A model generated the notes under the pieces. The model saw only the letters and a program-made list of their open reading frames with translations. It did not search any database and had not been told where the DNA came from. 64,000 bases of DNA from Xylanimonas cellulosilytica. Its GTDB lineage: Bacteria > Actinomycetota > Actinomycetes > Actinomycetales > Actinomycetaceae. Where the stretch lies: contig JVKM01000024.1 of assembly GCA_001072465.1 (NCBI GenBank), forward strand, positions 62,001-126,000. Direction: 5' to 3'. Shown piece by piece: positions 17,120-24,321 of this stretch. Position 1 is the stretch's first letter; every line of letters begins with the position of its first letter. The position numbers and the translations under genes were made by a program.

Positions 17120-17386
17120 ATGTCCTATCACGTTGAGTACAGCAACACAGCCCTCAAGCAACTGAAGAAAATGGACCGATTCGACGCGCGACTCATTACG
17201 TCATGGATCGGCAAAAACCTCGAGGGCTGCTCGGACCCCCGCATCCACGGCAAAGGCCTCACAGTCAACCGATCAGGCGAGTGGCGCTACCGCATCGGCA
17301 ACTACCGCACCCTGTGCATCATCGAGGATGACCGCCTCATCATCGAAGTGTTTTCCGTCGGACACCGCCGACACATCTACCAGTGA
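17120..17386 (+). CDS. RelE/ParE-family toxin
   Basis: 88-residue toxin with the RelE fold pattern: YSNTALKQLKKMDRFDARLI, then GEWRYRIGNYRTLCIIEDDRLIIEVFSVGHRRHIYQ, where the basic Arg residues and terminal Tyr are those expected in mRNA-cleaving RelE proteins. Intact and of normal length. The start abuts the antitoxin stop, so translation is coupled. Ribosome-dependent mRNA cleavage is the family function. Confidence 0.88.
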   Translation: MSYHVEYSNTALKQLKKMDRFDARLITSWIGKNLEGCSDPRIHGKGLTVNRSGEWRYRIGNYRTLCIIEDDRLIIEVFSVGHRRHIYQ

Positions 17387-17414
17387 TCACGCGGCCACAC
17401 CGGCACCATCCAGC

Positions 17415-17449
17415 ATTACCGCCAGATTTATACCGCCACTGGCGGTAAT
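17415..17449. repeat. Second copy of the CCGCCA operator/promoter block
   Basis: ATTACCGCCAGATTTATACC followed by GCCACTGGCGGTAATC matches the fic promoter block at 16766-16799 except for a few bases beside the TATA element. Both are in the same orientation, so they flank the relBE pair as direct repeats. It may be a duplicated promoter fragment or a binding site with its own function. Confidence 0.65.
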
Positions 17450-17487
17450 CGCGTGGCCCCAAGGAGAGCTGACCGATAAACGGCAGG

Positions 17488-17511
17488 AGGCCTCGTCCAT
17501 TGACGAGGCCT
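17488..17511. terminator. Bidirectional hairpin terminator
   Basis: AGGCCTCGTC (17488-17497), loop CATT and GACGAGGCCT (17502-17511) form a perfect stem between the convergent relE and membrane-protein genes. Confidence 0.6.
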
Positions 17512-17533
17512 TGGCCGGGAACGCGCGAAACGC

Positions 17534-17989
17534 TCAGCTGGTCCCGTGGAACGCCCAGGCGCGACCGCGCACGCCGCGCGCGATGTAGCTGGCGCCGGCA
17601 AGCGTCAGGGCGAGACCGAGGCCCGTGTAGAAGAATGCGATAAACCAGTCGGGGAATACGCCCGCGGCGCGCATTCCGATGCCGAAGGACATCATGAACG
17701 CCATCATGAGGTAGCTCTTGCGGTCAAAGAAGCGGACGACGTGGTGGCGCTCCCCCTCCAGGTCGGCGATGCGCTGAGTGTTCTTCTGGACGAGCTTGCT
17801 GAACATGGGGTGGAACGCGCAGAAGATGGCCAGCGCACCGCCCGCGAGCGCCAGGAAAATAATCGCCGCGACTCCGCGCATGTCGACGGCCGCGCGCACG
17901 CCGAGGATCGCGACGTTCAGGCCCGCGAGCAGCCAGACGATGCCGGCGACGGCGATCAGGGACTGCTTCTTGATACGGAATCGACTCAT
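17534..17989 (-). CDS. Small four-helix membrane protein
   Basis: 151-residue protein with four hydrophobic segments (residues ~8-32, ~38-60, ~93-112, ~115-138) and a short charged loop (KNTQRIADLEGERHHVVRFF). I do not recognise the family. It overlaps the upstream TetR gene by an ATGA junction and is therefore in the same operon, presumably as the regulator's target. Transport or stress function cannot be judged. Confidence 0.65.
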   Translation of the reverse strand: MSRFRIKKQSLIAVAGIVWLLAGLNVAILGVRAAVDMRGVAAIIFLALAGGALAIFCAFHPMFSKLVQKNTQRIADLEGERHHVVRFFDRKSYLMMAFMMSFGIGMRAAGVFPDWFIAFFYTGLGLALTLAGASYIARGVRGRAWAFHGTS

Positions 17990-18606
17990 TTCTTAGCATC
18001 CTTTTCTTCTACGGTGTCGTCATACAGGGAGGCGTCGAGAAGAGCGAACAGCGTCTCGCATTCGTCGTTCTCCATGAGGGAGACGAAGACGGCGCGCAGC
18101 ACGTAGCGACACAGGGCCTCGGCGTTCATGGGGCCGACGAGCCGGGAATGAACCACGGCCTCGTCCGCGTCGAGGACACGCGCGAGCCCGCGCTCAATGT
18201 GGGTGAGCATGGGGGCGCGTACCGCCTCGAGGGCTTCCTGTTCTGCGCTGGGGAGGCGGTGCATCTCGGCGAACCAGTCGACGCTCATGTCGGCGCGCGC
18301 GGCGCACAGGGCCTCGCGGAATCGCCGCACGTATGAGGTGAAGCGCTCGCCGGGGCGCACGGCGCACAGCTCGTCGGAGAGGTTCTCCTCGAAGAAGCGG
18401 GTGAGCACGGCGGCCGTCAGGTCCGCCTTGGTCGGGAAGTAGCCGTAGACCGAGCCGACCGCGATGCCGCACGCGGTGGCGACCTTGCGCACGGAGAGCG
18501 CAGAGATGCCGTCACGCGAGGCGATGGCGTAGGCCTGGCTGACCAGCTTCTCCGGGTCGATCACTTGTTTGGGCACGGCTTCCTGCTGTCTTGCGAGCTG
18601 CAACAC
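17986..18606 (-). CDS. TetR-family regulator
   Basis: 206-residue regulator with N-terminal helix-turn-helix ISALSVRKVATACGIAVGSV and YGYFPTKADLTAAV (residues ~34-70). The gene is preceded by a strong promoter and a palindromic TGAACAGTGTTCA site, fitting autoregulation. It is translationally coupled to the small membrane protein gene downstream and divergent from the aldo/keto reductase gene, which it might also control. Confidence 0.8.
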   Translation of the reverse strand: MLQLARQQEAVPKQVIDPEKLVSQAYAIASRDGISALSVRKVATACGIAVGSVYGYFPTKADLTAAVLTRFFEENLSDELCAVRPGERFTSYVRRFREALCAARADMSVDWFAEMHRLPSAEQEALEAVRAPMLTHIERGLARVLDADEAVVHSRLVGPMNAEALCRYVLRAVFVSLMENDECETLFALLDASLYDDTVEEKDAKK

Positions 18607-18613
18607 TCCTTAA

Positions 18614-18653
18614 TGAACAGTGTTCAGTATAGGGTCGCCTAGCCTCACGTCAA
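18614..18653 (-). promoter_or_regulatory. Promoter and operator of the tetR - membrane protein operon
   Basis: On the minus strand TTGACG and TATACT are spaced by 16 bases (-10 at 18626-18631, -35 at 18648-18653). The palindrome TGAACAGTGTTCA (18614-18626) abuts the -10 box at the expected transcription start, a standard repressor position. Confidence 0.65.
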
Positions 18654-18835
18654 CAGCAGAACCATGGAATCGCGCCGCAGCCACCACAAACAGCCGCACA
18701 TCACATGTCCAGATACACCCACCACCATACAAACCAACCGAGGATAGGAATACGCTGGCAGTCAGCAGCGTCCGCACGGTTCAGCGCCACACTGCCGAGC
18801 CATCGCACGCCGCTCACGATAACAAAGGAGTTCAC

Positions 18836-19684
18836 ATGGACCACATCACCCTGAACAACGGCGTCACAATCCCCCAGGTCGGCCTCGGCACCTACCTGCT
18901 GGAGCCGGACGATGCCCAGTCGGCGGTCACCTACGCGCTCGACAACGGCTACACGCTCATCGACACGGCGAACGTCTACGTGAACGAGCGCGCCGTCGGG
19001 CGCGGAATGCGCGCGTCCTCGAAGGTGCGCGAGGAGATCTTCCTCGAGACGAAGCTCTGGCCGTCGTTCTTCGAACGCCCCACCGCCGTCGACGAGACGC
19101 TCGAGCGCCTGGGCACGGACTACATCGACCTGATGATCCTGCACCAGCCCGCCGGCGACACGGTCGCGGGATACCGCATCCTCGAGAAGGCGCATAAGGA
19201 AGGCAAGATTCGCGCGATCGGCCTGTCGAACTTCGACGTGGCCCAGACGCAGCGCATCCTCGACGAGTGCGAGGTTGTCCCCGCGATCAACCAGGTCGAG
19301 TGCCACCCCTACTTCCCGCAGACAGAGCTCAAGGAACTCCTCAAGGAGCACAACATCGCGCTGCAGGCGTGGTACCCGCTCGGTGGGCGCGGCAACGACT
19401 CGATCATGTCCGAGCCCCTCGTCCAAGGCCTCGCCGAGAAGCACGGCAAGTCCGCCGCCCAGGTGCTGCTGCGTTGGCATATCCAGCAGGGACACATCGT
19501 GATCCCGGGCTCGAAGACGCCGTCGCACATCGCTCAGAACATCGACCTGTTCGACTTTGCGCTGACCGACGAGGACATGGCCCAGATCGATTCCCTCGAC
19601 AAGGGGAAGCCGTTCTTCGAGCACAACGACGAGGTCTTGGCCGGGTTCCTCGCATACGTGCCCGACGTGGAGGGCCAGAAGTAG
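18836..19684 (+). CDS. Aldo/keto reductase
   Basis: 282-residue NADPH-dependent oxidoreductase of the AKR superfamily, the size of bacterial 2,5-diketo-gluconate reductase-like members. Visible family features include the opening NGVTIPQVGLGTYLL, catalytic Asp and Tyr in LIDTANVYVNE, catalytic Lys in ETKLW, His in LMILHQP, and the cofactor loop IPGSKTPSHIAQN. ATG 18836 follows AAAGGAG. It is divergent from a TetR gene and closed by a hairpin terminator. The physiological carbonyl substrate is unknown. Confidence 0.88.
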   Translation: MDHITLNNGVTIPQVGLGTYLLEPDDAQSAVTYALDNGYTLIDTANVYVNERAVGRGMRASSKVREEIFLETKLWPSFFERPTAVDETLERLGTDYIDLMILHQPAGDTVAGYRILEKAHKEGKIRAIGLSNFDVAQTQRILDECEVVPAINQVECHPYFPQTELKELLKEHNIALQAWYPLGGRGNDSIMSEPLVQGLAEKHGKSAAQVLLRWHIQQGHIVIPGSKTPSHIAQNIDLFDFALTDEDMAQIDSLDKGKPFFEHNDEVLAGFLAYVPDVEGQK

Positions 19685-19757
19685 TCCCATTCCCTGCGCG
19701 CCCAAGCGCGGCGCACAATTGCGTCATTTGATTCTCTCGCGGACTACGCGCACATAA

Positions 19758-19790
19758 CGAGGCCTACCCTGCTTGGCGGGGTAGGCCTCG
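19758..19790. terminator. Hairpin terminator (33 bp, exact duplicate at 20884)
   Basis: CGAGGCCTACCC (19758-19769) and GGGTAGGCCTCG (19779-19790) form a perfect stem downstream of the aldo/keto reductase. The whole 33 bases recur unchanged at 20884-20916. Confidence 0.7.
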
Positions 19791-19917
19791 CTATCAGGTC
19801 CTGCCTTAGCGTTCCCTCTCACGCTCTATGCCCACTGACACCTCCTGCATCGACTCGATAGCTCCGAGGCACGGACGGGCGCACCTCCCCAACATTCCAC
19901 CTGTATACAATAACGAA

Positions 19918-20763
19918 ATGACCGAAACGAATAGCCAAGCACAGTGGTTTTCCGACAATGAACGCAACTGGGACGACCGCGCCGAGCTGCACATGACTGG
20001 CAACTACTACGACTACCAGCACCTTCTCGAGGACCCGACCGCCATAAGCGCCGAACTCGCCCAAGATATCGAACGATTCGGCGACCTCACCGGCAAAGAA
20101 GTCATCCACCTGCAGTGCCACGTCGGAACGGACACGATCGGGTTTGCGCGCCGCGGGGCCTCGCGCGTCATTGGCCTCGACCTGTCCGAGACCTCGCTTG
20201 CCCACGCGCGCAGCATCGCCCAGCGCGCGGGCGCTGACGTCGAGTTCGTTCACGCGAACGTGTACGACGCGCGCGAAGCAGTGTCCGGAAACTTCAATCT
20301 GGTGTACACCTCGATCGGCGTCCTGTGTTGGCTGCCCGATATCACCCAGTGGGCACGAGTTGTCGCTTCCCTGCTCAAGCCGGGCGGCACTTTCTTCATC
20401 CGCGATGACCACCCGATGTTCATGACAATCGGGGAGGACATTTCCGACGGGCTAAAGATTGAGGCGCCCTACTTCGAGCAGGATGCCCCGATGACGTGGG
20501 ATGACGATTCAAGCTACGTAGATTCCCCCGGTGCGCCGCGGATTACTCACACAACAAACCACCAGTGGAATCACTCCCTTGGCCAGATCGTCACCGCTCT
20601 CATCAATGCAGGGTTAGTGATCGATGAACTCGAAGAGACCCCACGCGCTGCGTGGTGCCCGTGGCCCGAACTCATGGAACAAGATTCCGCTGGAGGCTGG
20701 CACCTTCGCGAGCATCCCGAGCGACTGCCCCTTCAGTTTGCGATCACCGCACACAAAAACTGA
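19918..20763 (+). CDS. Class I SAM-dependent methyltransferase
   Basis: 281-residue methyltransferase. The SAM-binding core is visible: motif I EVIHLQCHVGTDTIGFARRG (residues ~61-80), an acidic residue in VIGLDLSE, then FNLVYTSIGVLCWLPD and LLKPGGTFFIRDDHP. The substrate is not apparent. The start at ATG 19918 comes six bases after TACAAT and lacks a ribosome binding site, so the mRNA may be leaderless. It is a single gene flanked on both sides by the same 33 bp hairpin. Confidence 0.8.
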   Translation: MTETNSQAQWFSDNERNWDDRAELHMTGNYYDYQHLLEDPTAISAELAQDIERFGDLTGKEVIHLQCHVGTDTIGFARRGASRVIGLDLSETSLAHARSIAQRAGADVEFVHANVYDAREAVSGNFNLVYTSIGVLCWLPDITQWARVVASLLKPGGTFFIRDDHPMFMTIGEDISDGLKIEAPYFEQDAPMTWDDDSSYVDSPGAPRITHTTNHQWNHSLGQIVTALINAGLVIDELEETPRAAWCPWPELMEQDSAGGWHLREHPERLPLQFAITAHKN

Positions 20764-20883
20764 CAGTGCACGCAGCGGTCTTAGAATTGTGAGGGCCAGA
20801 CAAGGTAGGGAACACTCACACCAGCGCGTGAGTATGGCGTGACCGTGCACCGACCATATCGATAGCGGCTCCACGCGCACTAG

Positions 20884-20916
20884 CGAGGCCTACCCTGCTT
20901 GGCGGGGTAGGCCTCG
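20884..20916. terminator. Hairpin terminator (exact duplicate of 19758)
   Basis: Same 33 bases as 19758-19790. It ends the methyltransferase transcript. A weak -10-like TATAGT at 20934-20939, upstream of the next gene, follows it. Confidence 0.7.
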
Positions 20917-20977
20917 TCACAAGATAGCGATGTTATAGTCATTGCCAGTCAATGAAGCCCGATAAGGAAAGCCCCGC

Positions 20978-21526
20978 ATGGCCAGGTTCGCGCGTATCTC
21001 AGCACCCCTCCTCGTCGTCGCTGTGGTCTATGCGGGATGGTTAGACCTATCCCTGCCCGAGCAGCCTCTTTTCCCGATCGGCGCATGGATCGGCGCACTG
21101 CTGATCGCGGCCTACTTCAGTGCCCTGACAGTGCTTCACTCTCAAGATAAGGTTGCTCCGCGCGTACTCTCTTTTTGGGGTCTCGTCATCAAGCTCGCTT
21201 TCCTCCCGATCTTCCTCATCATGCTCGTTCTCACGATCGGAGTTCCGCTAGATAGCTCCAACGGCAACGTAAGTGGTTTGCTACTGGTCTTTTTTATCCT
21301 CCCTCTGGACGGGGGAGTCTACTGCTTGATGCTCGTGTCATCCTTCCATGGGTTTGCTGTAACAAAACGCCTACTGGTGGCCGAACAGACTATTCCCACG
21401 GGAACCGTGAAAAAACTCAGAAAGATGCACGCCGTTCCCATCGCAGACCTTGTCGCAGCTATCTGGCTCTACGCTCTCCTGCGTCGACACGATCGCACTG
21501 CCGCCGCCAGCTCTCAGGACGCTTAA
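20978..21526 (+). CDS. Small membrane protein, paralogue 1 of 3
   Basis: 182 residues with about four transmembrane segments. It is a paralogue of the proteins at 22333 and 22958: all three open with a short basic stretch and a P-x-L-hydrophobic helix, share a WGL(L/V)xKL-x-LP segment after helix 2, an SS-x-(Y/H)G motif after helix 4, and a C-terminal K-x-x-H-x-x-P-x-x-DL motif. I do not recognise a named family. Poorly conserved hydrophobic cores with conserved short motifs suggest divergence after tandem duplication. It is separated from its paralogues by the phd-doc locus. Confidence 0.65.
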   Translation: MARFARISAPLLVVAVVYAGWLDLSLPEQPLFPIGAWIGALLIAAYFSALTVLHSQDKVAPRVLSFWGLVIKLAFLPIFLIMLVLTIGVPLDSSNGNVSGLLLVFFILPLDGGVYCLMLVSSFHGFAVTKRLLVAEQTIPTGTVKKLRKMHAVPIADLVAAIWLYALLRRHDRTAAASSQDA

Positions 21527-21596
21527 CCCGCCATCACCGCCGAGGTCACGCGATCGGCCAGGGTTCCGTACGCGGTGACGCAGTGCCCGAAGAACA

Positions 21597-21980
21597 TCAC
21601 ATGACTTCGACTCTCACCCATTTCACAAGTTCCTCGTATCCCATCGACCCATCAGCCACCCCGAGCATGGCCGAAAGGAACTCCGCATGATCGGGCGCGA
21701 AACCAACACCGCACATCCTGAGATACGTACCTAGCAGAGCGGCACCGGTTCGTTTATTTCCATCCAGAAAGGGATGCCCCTAAATGATCCCAACGGCATA
21801 CCGACACGCTTTCTCGACCGTACTGGGGTAGAGCTCCTCGCCCCCAAAAGTCTGGAACGGCTGAGCGAGAGCCGAGGCCAGCATGCCCTCGTCTCGTACA
21901 CCGCCCAAGCCACCGAAGCGAGCAATCGCAGCCGAATGGATGGCACACACATCGTCCCTGGAAAACGCGAAAGCGGTCAC
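21597..21980 (-). pseudogene. doc toxin gene broken by an in-frame amber codon
   Basis: The frame starting at GTG 21980 encodes a full-length Doc-type Fic toxin of about 127 codons, interrupted only by TAG at 21780-21782 (codon 67). Before it stands YPSTVEKACRYAVGII, and directly after it GHPFLDGNKRTGAALLGTYL, the complete Fic/Doc catalytic motif. Doc proteins normally have Gln at this place, so a single C-to-T change (CAG to TAG) explains the break. The C-terminal part up to the TGA at 21597 is intact. The start overlaps the phd stop by GTGA. Without amber suppression or read-through the toxin would be inactive. Confidence 0.85.
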
Positions 21981-22189
21981 TTCGCGAGCTCTTCAAACAC
22001 GTCCGCGTAGGCATCCATGAAATCGACAGCGACATCGACCGAGCTCTCAGACTGCTGCACAGGCTGAATGACGACCCAAGGCCTGTTGTTCTTCAGGATC
22101 GTGACAGGCTTCCCCGTCCTGTTCACCTCTGCTGTCACCCGCGAAAAGTTATTCTTCGCCTCAGCGAGTCCCATAGTTAGTGTCGACAT
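21977..22189 (-). CDS. Phd-type antitoxin
   Basis: 70-residue Phd/YefM-fold antitoxin: MSTLTMGLAEAKNNFSRVTA then GKPVTILKNNRPWVVIQP is the usual N-terminal DNA-binding domain, and the acidic, disordered tail would neutralise Doc. The chosen ATG 22189 has GGGAG five bases upstream; an in-frame ATG at 22213 lies inside the operator palindrome. It overlaps the doc gene by four bases. With the partner toxin truncated, it is retained here as an apparently intact solitary antitoxin and DNA-binding protein. Confidence 0.8.
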   Translation of the reverse strand: MSTLTMGLAEAKNNFSRVTAEVNRTGKPVTILKNNRPWVVIQPVQQSESSVDVAVDFMDAYADVFEELAK

Positions 22190-22208
22190 GCTACTCCCAT
22201 CTCTCTTA

Positions 22209-22244
22209 GCCATAATTATGGCCAGAATCTAGCCTCAGATCAAG
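22209..22244 (-). promoter_or_regulatory. phd-doc promoter and operator
   Basis: On the minus strand TTGATC and CATAAT are spaced by 17 bases. A perfect 14 bp palindrome, GCCATAATTATGGC (22209-22222), overlaps the -10 box, the expected location of a Phd operator. Confidence 0.6.
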
Positions 22245-22332
22245 CGTGGCATAACTGCCGCTTTCACCTTCAACAAGAGGAGGTACCATAGTCACAACTA
22301 TTACAAACTTTCAAACAGAGTGAGGGGTACAC

Positions 22333-22881
22333 ATGTCCACCATCGCACGTGTCACCGCACCCATCCTTTTGATTCTCGCGGCTTACATCGGCGGCGGCGC
22401 CGAGCTCATGCCCCAGCACAGCATCGCAGGCACCGGCGACGCCGCATGGATCATCGCCATCCTGATCGCTGGCCTGGCGAACCTCGCGAGCATCCTATGG
22501 CTTCAGCGCGACGCCAGCGCACGCTCGCTCGCCCTGTGGGGACTACTCCTCAAGCTCTGCATCCTCCCCCTCTACATCGGATTTCTCCCCTTCGGAGCCT
22601 TCCTTGCTGCAGGCCTCATGGCTCCCCCGTACCTCGTGCTAGCCATCGGCTACCTGTTCACGCTCATATGCGGCATGTACGCACTACTGCTGACGAGTTC
22701 TCAGTACGGCATAGCCGCGGCGCATCACGCCAACACGGAGGGACTCCTCAGCACCTCCTCAAAGCGCAGGCACATCACGATGCACTGCCTACCGTTGACC
22801 GATCTCATCTCCAGCATCTGGCTATGCATCCTCCTGTACCGGGCGAAGAAGCACACCCCGGCCCCCGCCTCGGAATCCTGA
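22333..22881 (+). CDS. Small membrane protein, paralogue 2 of 3
   Basis: 182 residues. It shares length and the motif series with the proteins at 20978 and 22958: APILLILAAYIGG at the first helix, LWGLLLKLCILP after helix 2, LLTSSQYGIAAA after helix 4 and MHCLPLTDLISSIW near the C-terminus. About four or five transmembrane segments. A GAGGGG ribosome site lies just upstream. No function can be assigned; tandem duplication and divergence are evident. Confidence 0.65.
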   Translation: MSTIARVTAPILLILAAYIGGGAELMPQHSIAGTGDAAWIIAILIAGLANLASILWLQRDASARSLALWGLLLKLCILPLYIGFLPFGAFLAAGLMAPPYLVLAIGYLFTLICGMYALLLTSSQYGIAAAHHANTEGLLSTSSKRRHITMHCLPLTDLISSIWLCILLYRAKKHTPAPASES

Positions 22882-22957
22882 GCGCCGGACGCCCCGCCTG
22901 TGGCGGTGATGATATATTCACGACACAGGCGAGACGTCGACAGAAAGTAGGCGCCAC

Positions 22958-23503
22958 ATGTCCAAGGTTCTCCGCATCGTAGCCCCCGTCCTCCTTGTCA
23001 TAGCCGCGTATAGCGACCAGAGCTACCGCATTGGAGTCGGATTGACCTGGAACATGTGGCTCGCCTTGTTTGCGGTTGCCGCAGCGGCAAATCTGATCTC
23101 TCTCTTCTGGCTGTGCCGTGATGAGAGCCCGCGCGCGCTGGCATTGCGGAGCCTACTGCTGAAAATCGTCCTGCTCCCATTCAGTTTGCCCCTTCTGCAG
23201 TACTCCTATGTGCTGATCTACTTGTTCCTCTCCCCCCACGACTTCTTCCAGTCACTGCGCTTCATCTACGAGTGGCTTGGCCTGGCCTACCTATGCCTCC
23301 TCATCTCGTCGGGCTACGGCATCACCGCCGCGATTCGCGCCCGCAACCAGGGCCTCAGCAACCCAAAGGCGACGAAGCTCCACATCCCCATGCAGTTCTT
23401 CCCCGTTGCCGACTTGGTCTCGTCCTACAAGCTCTACATGCACCTGCGCGCACGGGATGCCGCACGACAGCCCGCCGCAGCAATCCCCTCACCCGAGGCC
23501 TAG
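22958..23503 (+). CDS. Small membrane protein, paralogue 3 of 3
   Basis: 181 residues. It is closest to the preceding paralogue: RIVAPVLLVIAAYS, WLCRDESPRALALRSLLLKI, LISSGYGITAAIRARNQGLS and MQFFPVADLVSSYKLYMHL line up with the same places in paralogue 2. It is 76 bases downstream of paralogue 2, preceded by a TATATT -10-like element near 22913, and followed by a strong terminator. Function unknown. Confidence 0.65.
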   Translation: MSKVLRIVAPVLLVIAAYSDQSYRIGVGLTWNMWLALFAVAAAANLISLFWLCRDESPRALALRSLLLKIVLLPFSLPLLQYSYVLIYLFLSPHDFFQSLRFIYEWLGLAYLCLLISSGYGITAAIRARNQGLSNPKATKLHIPMQFFPVADLVSSYKLYMHLRARDAARQPAAAIPSPEA

Positions 23504-23522
23504 GCCTCGCAAACGTACGACC

Positions 23523-23566
23523 GAGCCCCGGCCTCGTCCCTCAAAACAGGGACGAGGCCGGGGCTC
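23523..23566. terminator. Perfect hairpin terminator
   Basis: GAGCCCCGGCCTCGTCCCT (23523-23541), loop CAAAAC, and its exact inverse (23548-23566). Each arm carries one copy of the 13-mer GACGAGGCCGGGG or its complement. Confidence 0.8.
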
Positions 23567-23647
23567 ATACGAATGAAAATACTTCCCACATCCACCCCAG
23601 TCTGGGGCCGAACTGGGCCTATAATAACAATATCGAAAGGAGCGACA

Positions 23648-23917
23648 ATGCCGACGATGACCCGCACTGCCGAGGTGAAGACCCGCACGACCGCACAGAT
23701 CAAGGCCGACGCCGCAGCCGTCTACGCACGCTGGGGAATTAGCCTGTCGGACGCAATCAACATCTTCCTCGCCAAGTCGATTGAGGTTGGCGGACTCCCC
23801 TTCGACATGCGCCCCGAGACTCCCACATTTGACGGACTCGAGCGCTACGCATATCGCCCCAGCATGGATGCGAATGGAGTCGCGCGGCTCCCTGGAGACT
23901 GGGATGACGGCGACTGA
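23648..23917 (+). CDS. RelB/DinJ-family antitoxin
   Basis: 89-residue antitoxin. It has the DinJ/RelB ribbon-helix-helix pattern: RTAEVKTRTTAQIKADAAAV then YARWGISLSDAINIFLAKSI, followed by GLPFDMRPE, the typical linker into a flexible tail. AAAGGAG precedes ATG 23648, and TATAAT lies at 23620-23625. The last 14 bases overlap the downstream toxin gene. The partner is PemK/MazF-like rather than the usual YafQ/RelE. Confidence 0.83.
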   Translation: MPTMTRTAEVKTRTTAQIKADAAAVYARWGISLSDAINIFLAKSIEVGGLPFDMRPETPTFDGLERYAYRPSMDANGVARLPGDWDDGD

Positions 23918-24245
23918 GGCAGCGCCCGCTCCATGGGAGATCTGGCACGCACGCTTTAACTTCGACAACCGTGGCTACAAGTTTCGCCCGGTCCTCGTTC
24001 TCGCGTGTTCACCCGATGGCCTCTTGGCGGCGATGATCACCAGCGCCTCGAACAAGCTCTCGCTTCCACTCGATACTCCCCTCGACGATTGGCAAGAAGC
24101 TGGGCTCTCGAAACCATCTCTCGTACGGGTAGACCGAATAGCCCTCTTACCACCGACCTACCTTGGCACCGCAGGCAGGATCGGAAGACTATCTCCGCGC
24201 GACGCGCACCGAGTCAGCCAGGCACTCTCCACGCTCACCCGCTAA
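23904..24245 (+). CDS. PemK/MazF-like toxin
   Basis: 113-residue protein resembling PemK/MazF endoribonucleases: PWEIWHARFNFDNRGYKFRP then VLVLACSPDGLLAAMITS corresponds to the conserved N-terminal barrel strands, and SLVRVDRIALLPPTYLG to the later conserved Arg/Asp region. GGAG lies six bases before ATG 23904, inside the antitoxin gene, so expression is coupled. Sequence-specific mRNA cleavage is the family activity. The N-terminal strand is divergent, which lowers certainty. Confidence 0.7.
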   Translation: MTATEAAPAPWEIWHARFNFDNRGYKFRPVLVLACSPDGLLAAMITSASNKLSLPLDTPLDDWQEAGLSKPSLVRVDRIALLPPTYLGTAGRIGRLSPRDAHRVSQALSTLTR

Positions 24246-24252
24246 AGAAACA

Positions 24253-24286
24253 CCGGCCTCGTCCCACGATTCAGGGACGAGGCCGG
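24253..24286. terminator. Hairpin terminator
   Basis: CCGGCCTCGTCCC (24253-24265) and GGGACGAGGCCGG (24274-24286) pair perfectly between the convergent toxin and guaA genes. The right arm contains an exact 13-mer copy. Confidence 0.7.
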
Positions 24287-24321
24287 GGCTATCAGTCTGC
24301 GAGCTCAGCTCAGAATGAGCG

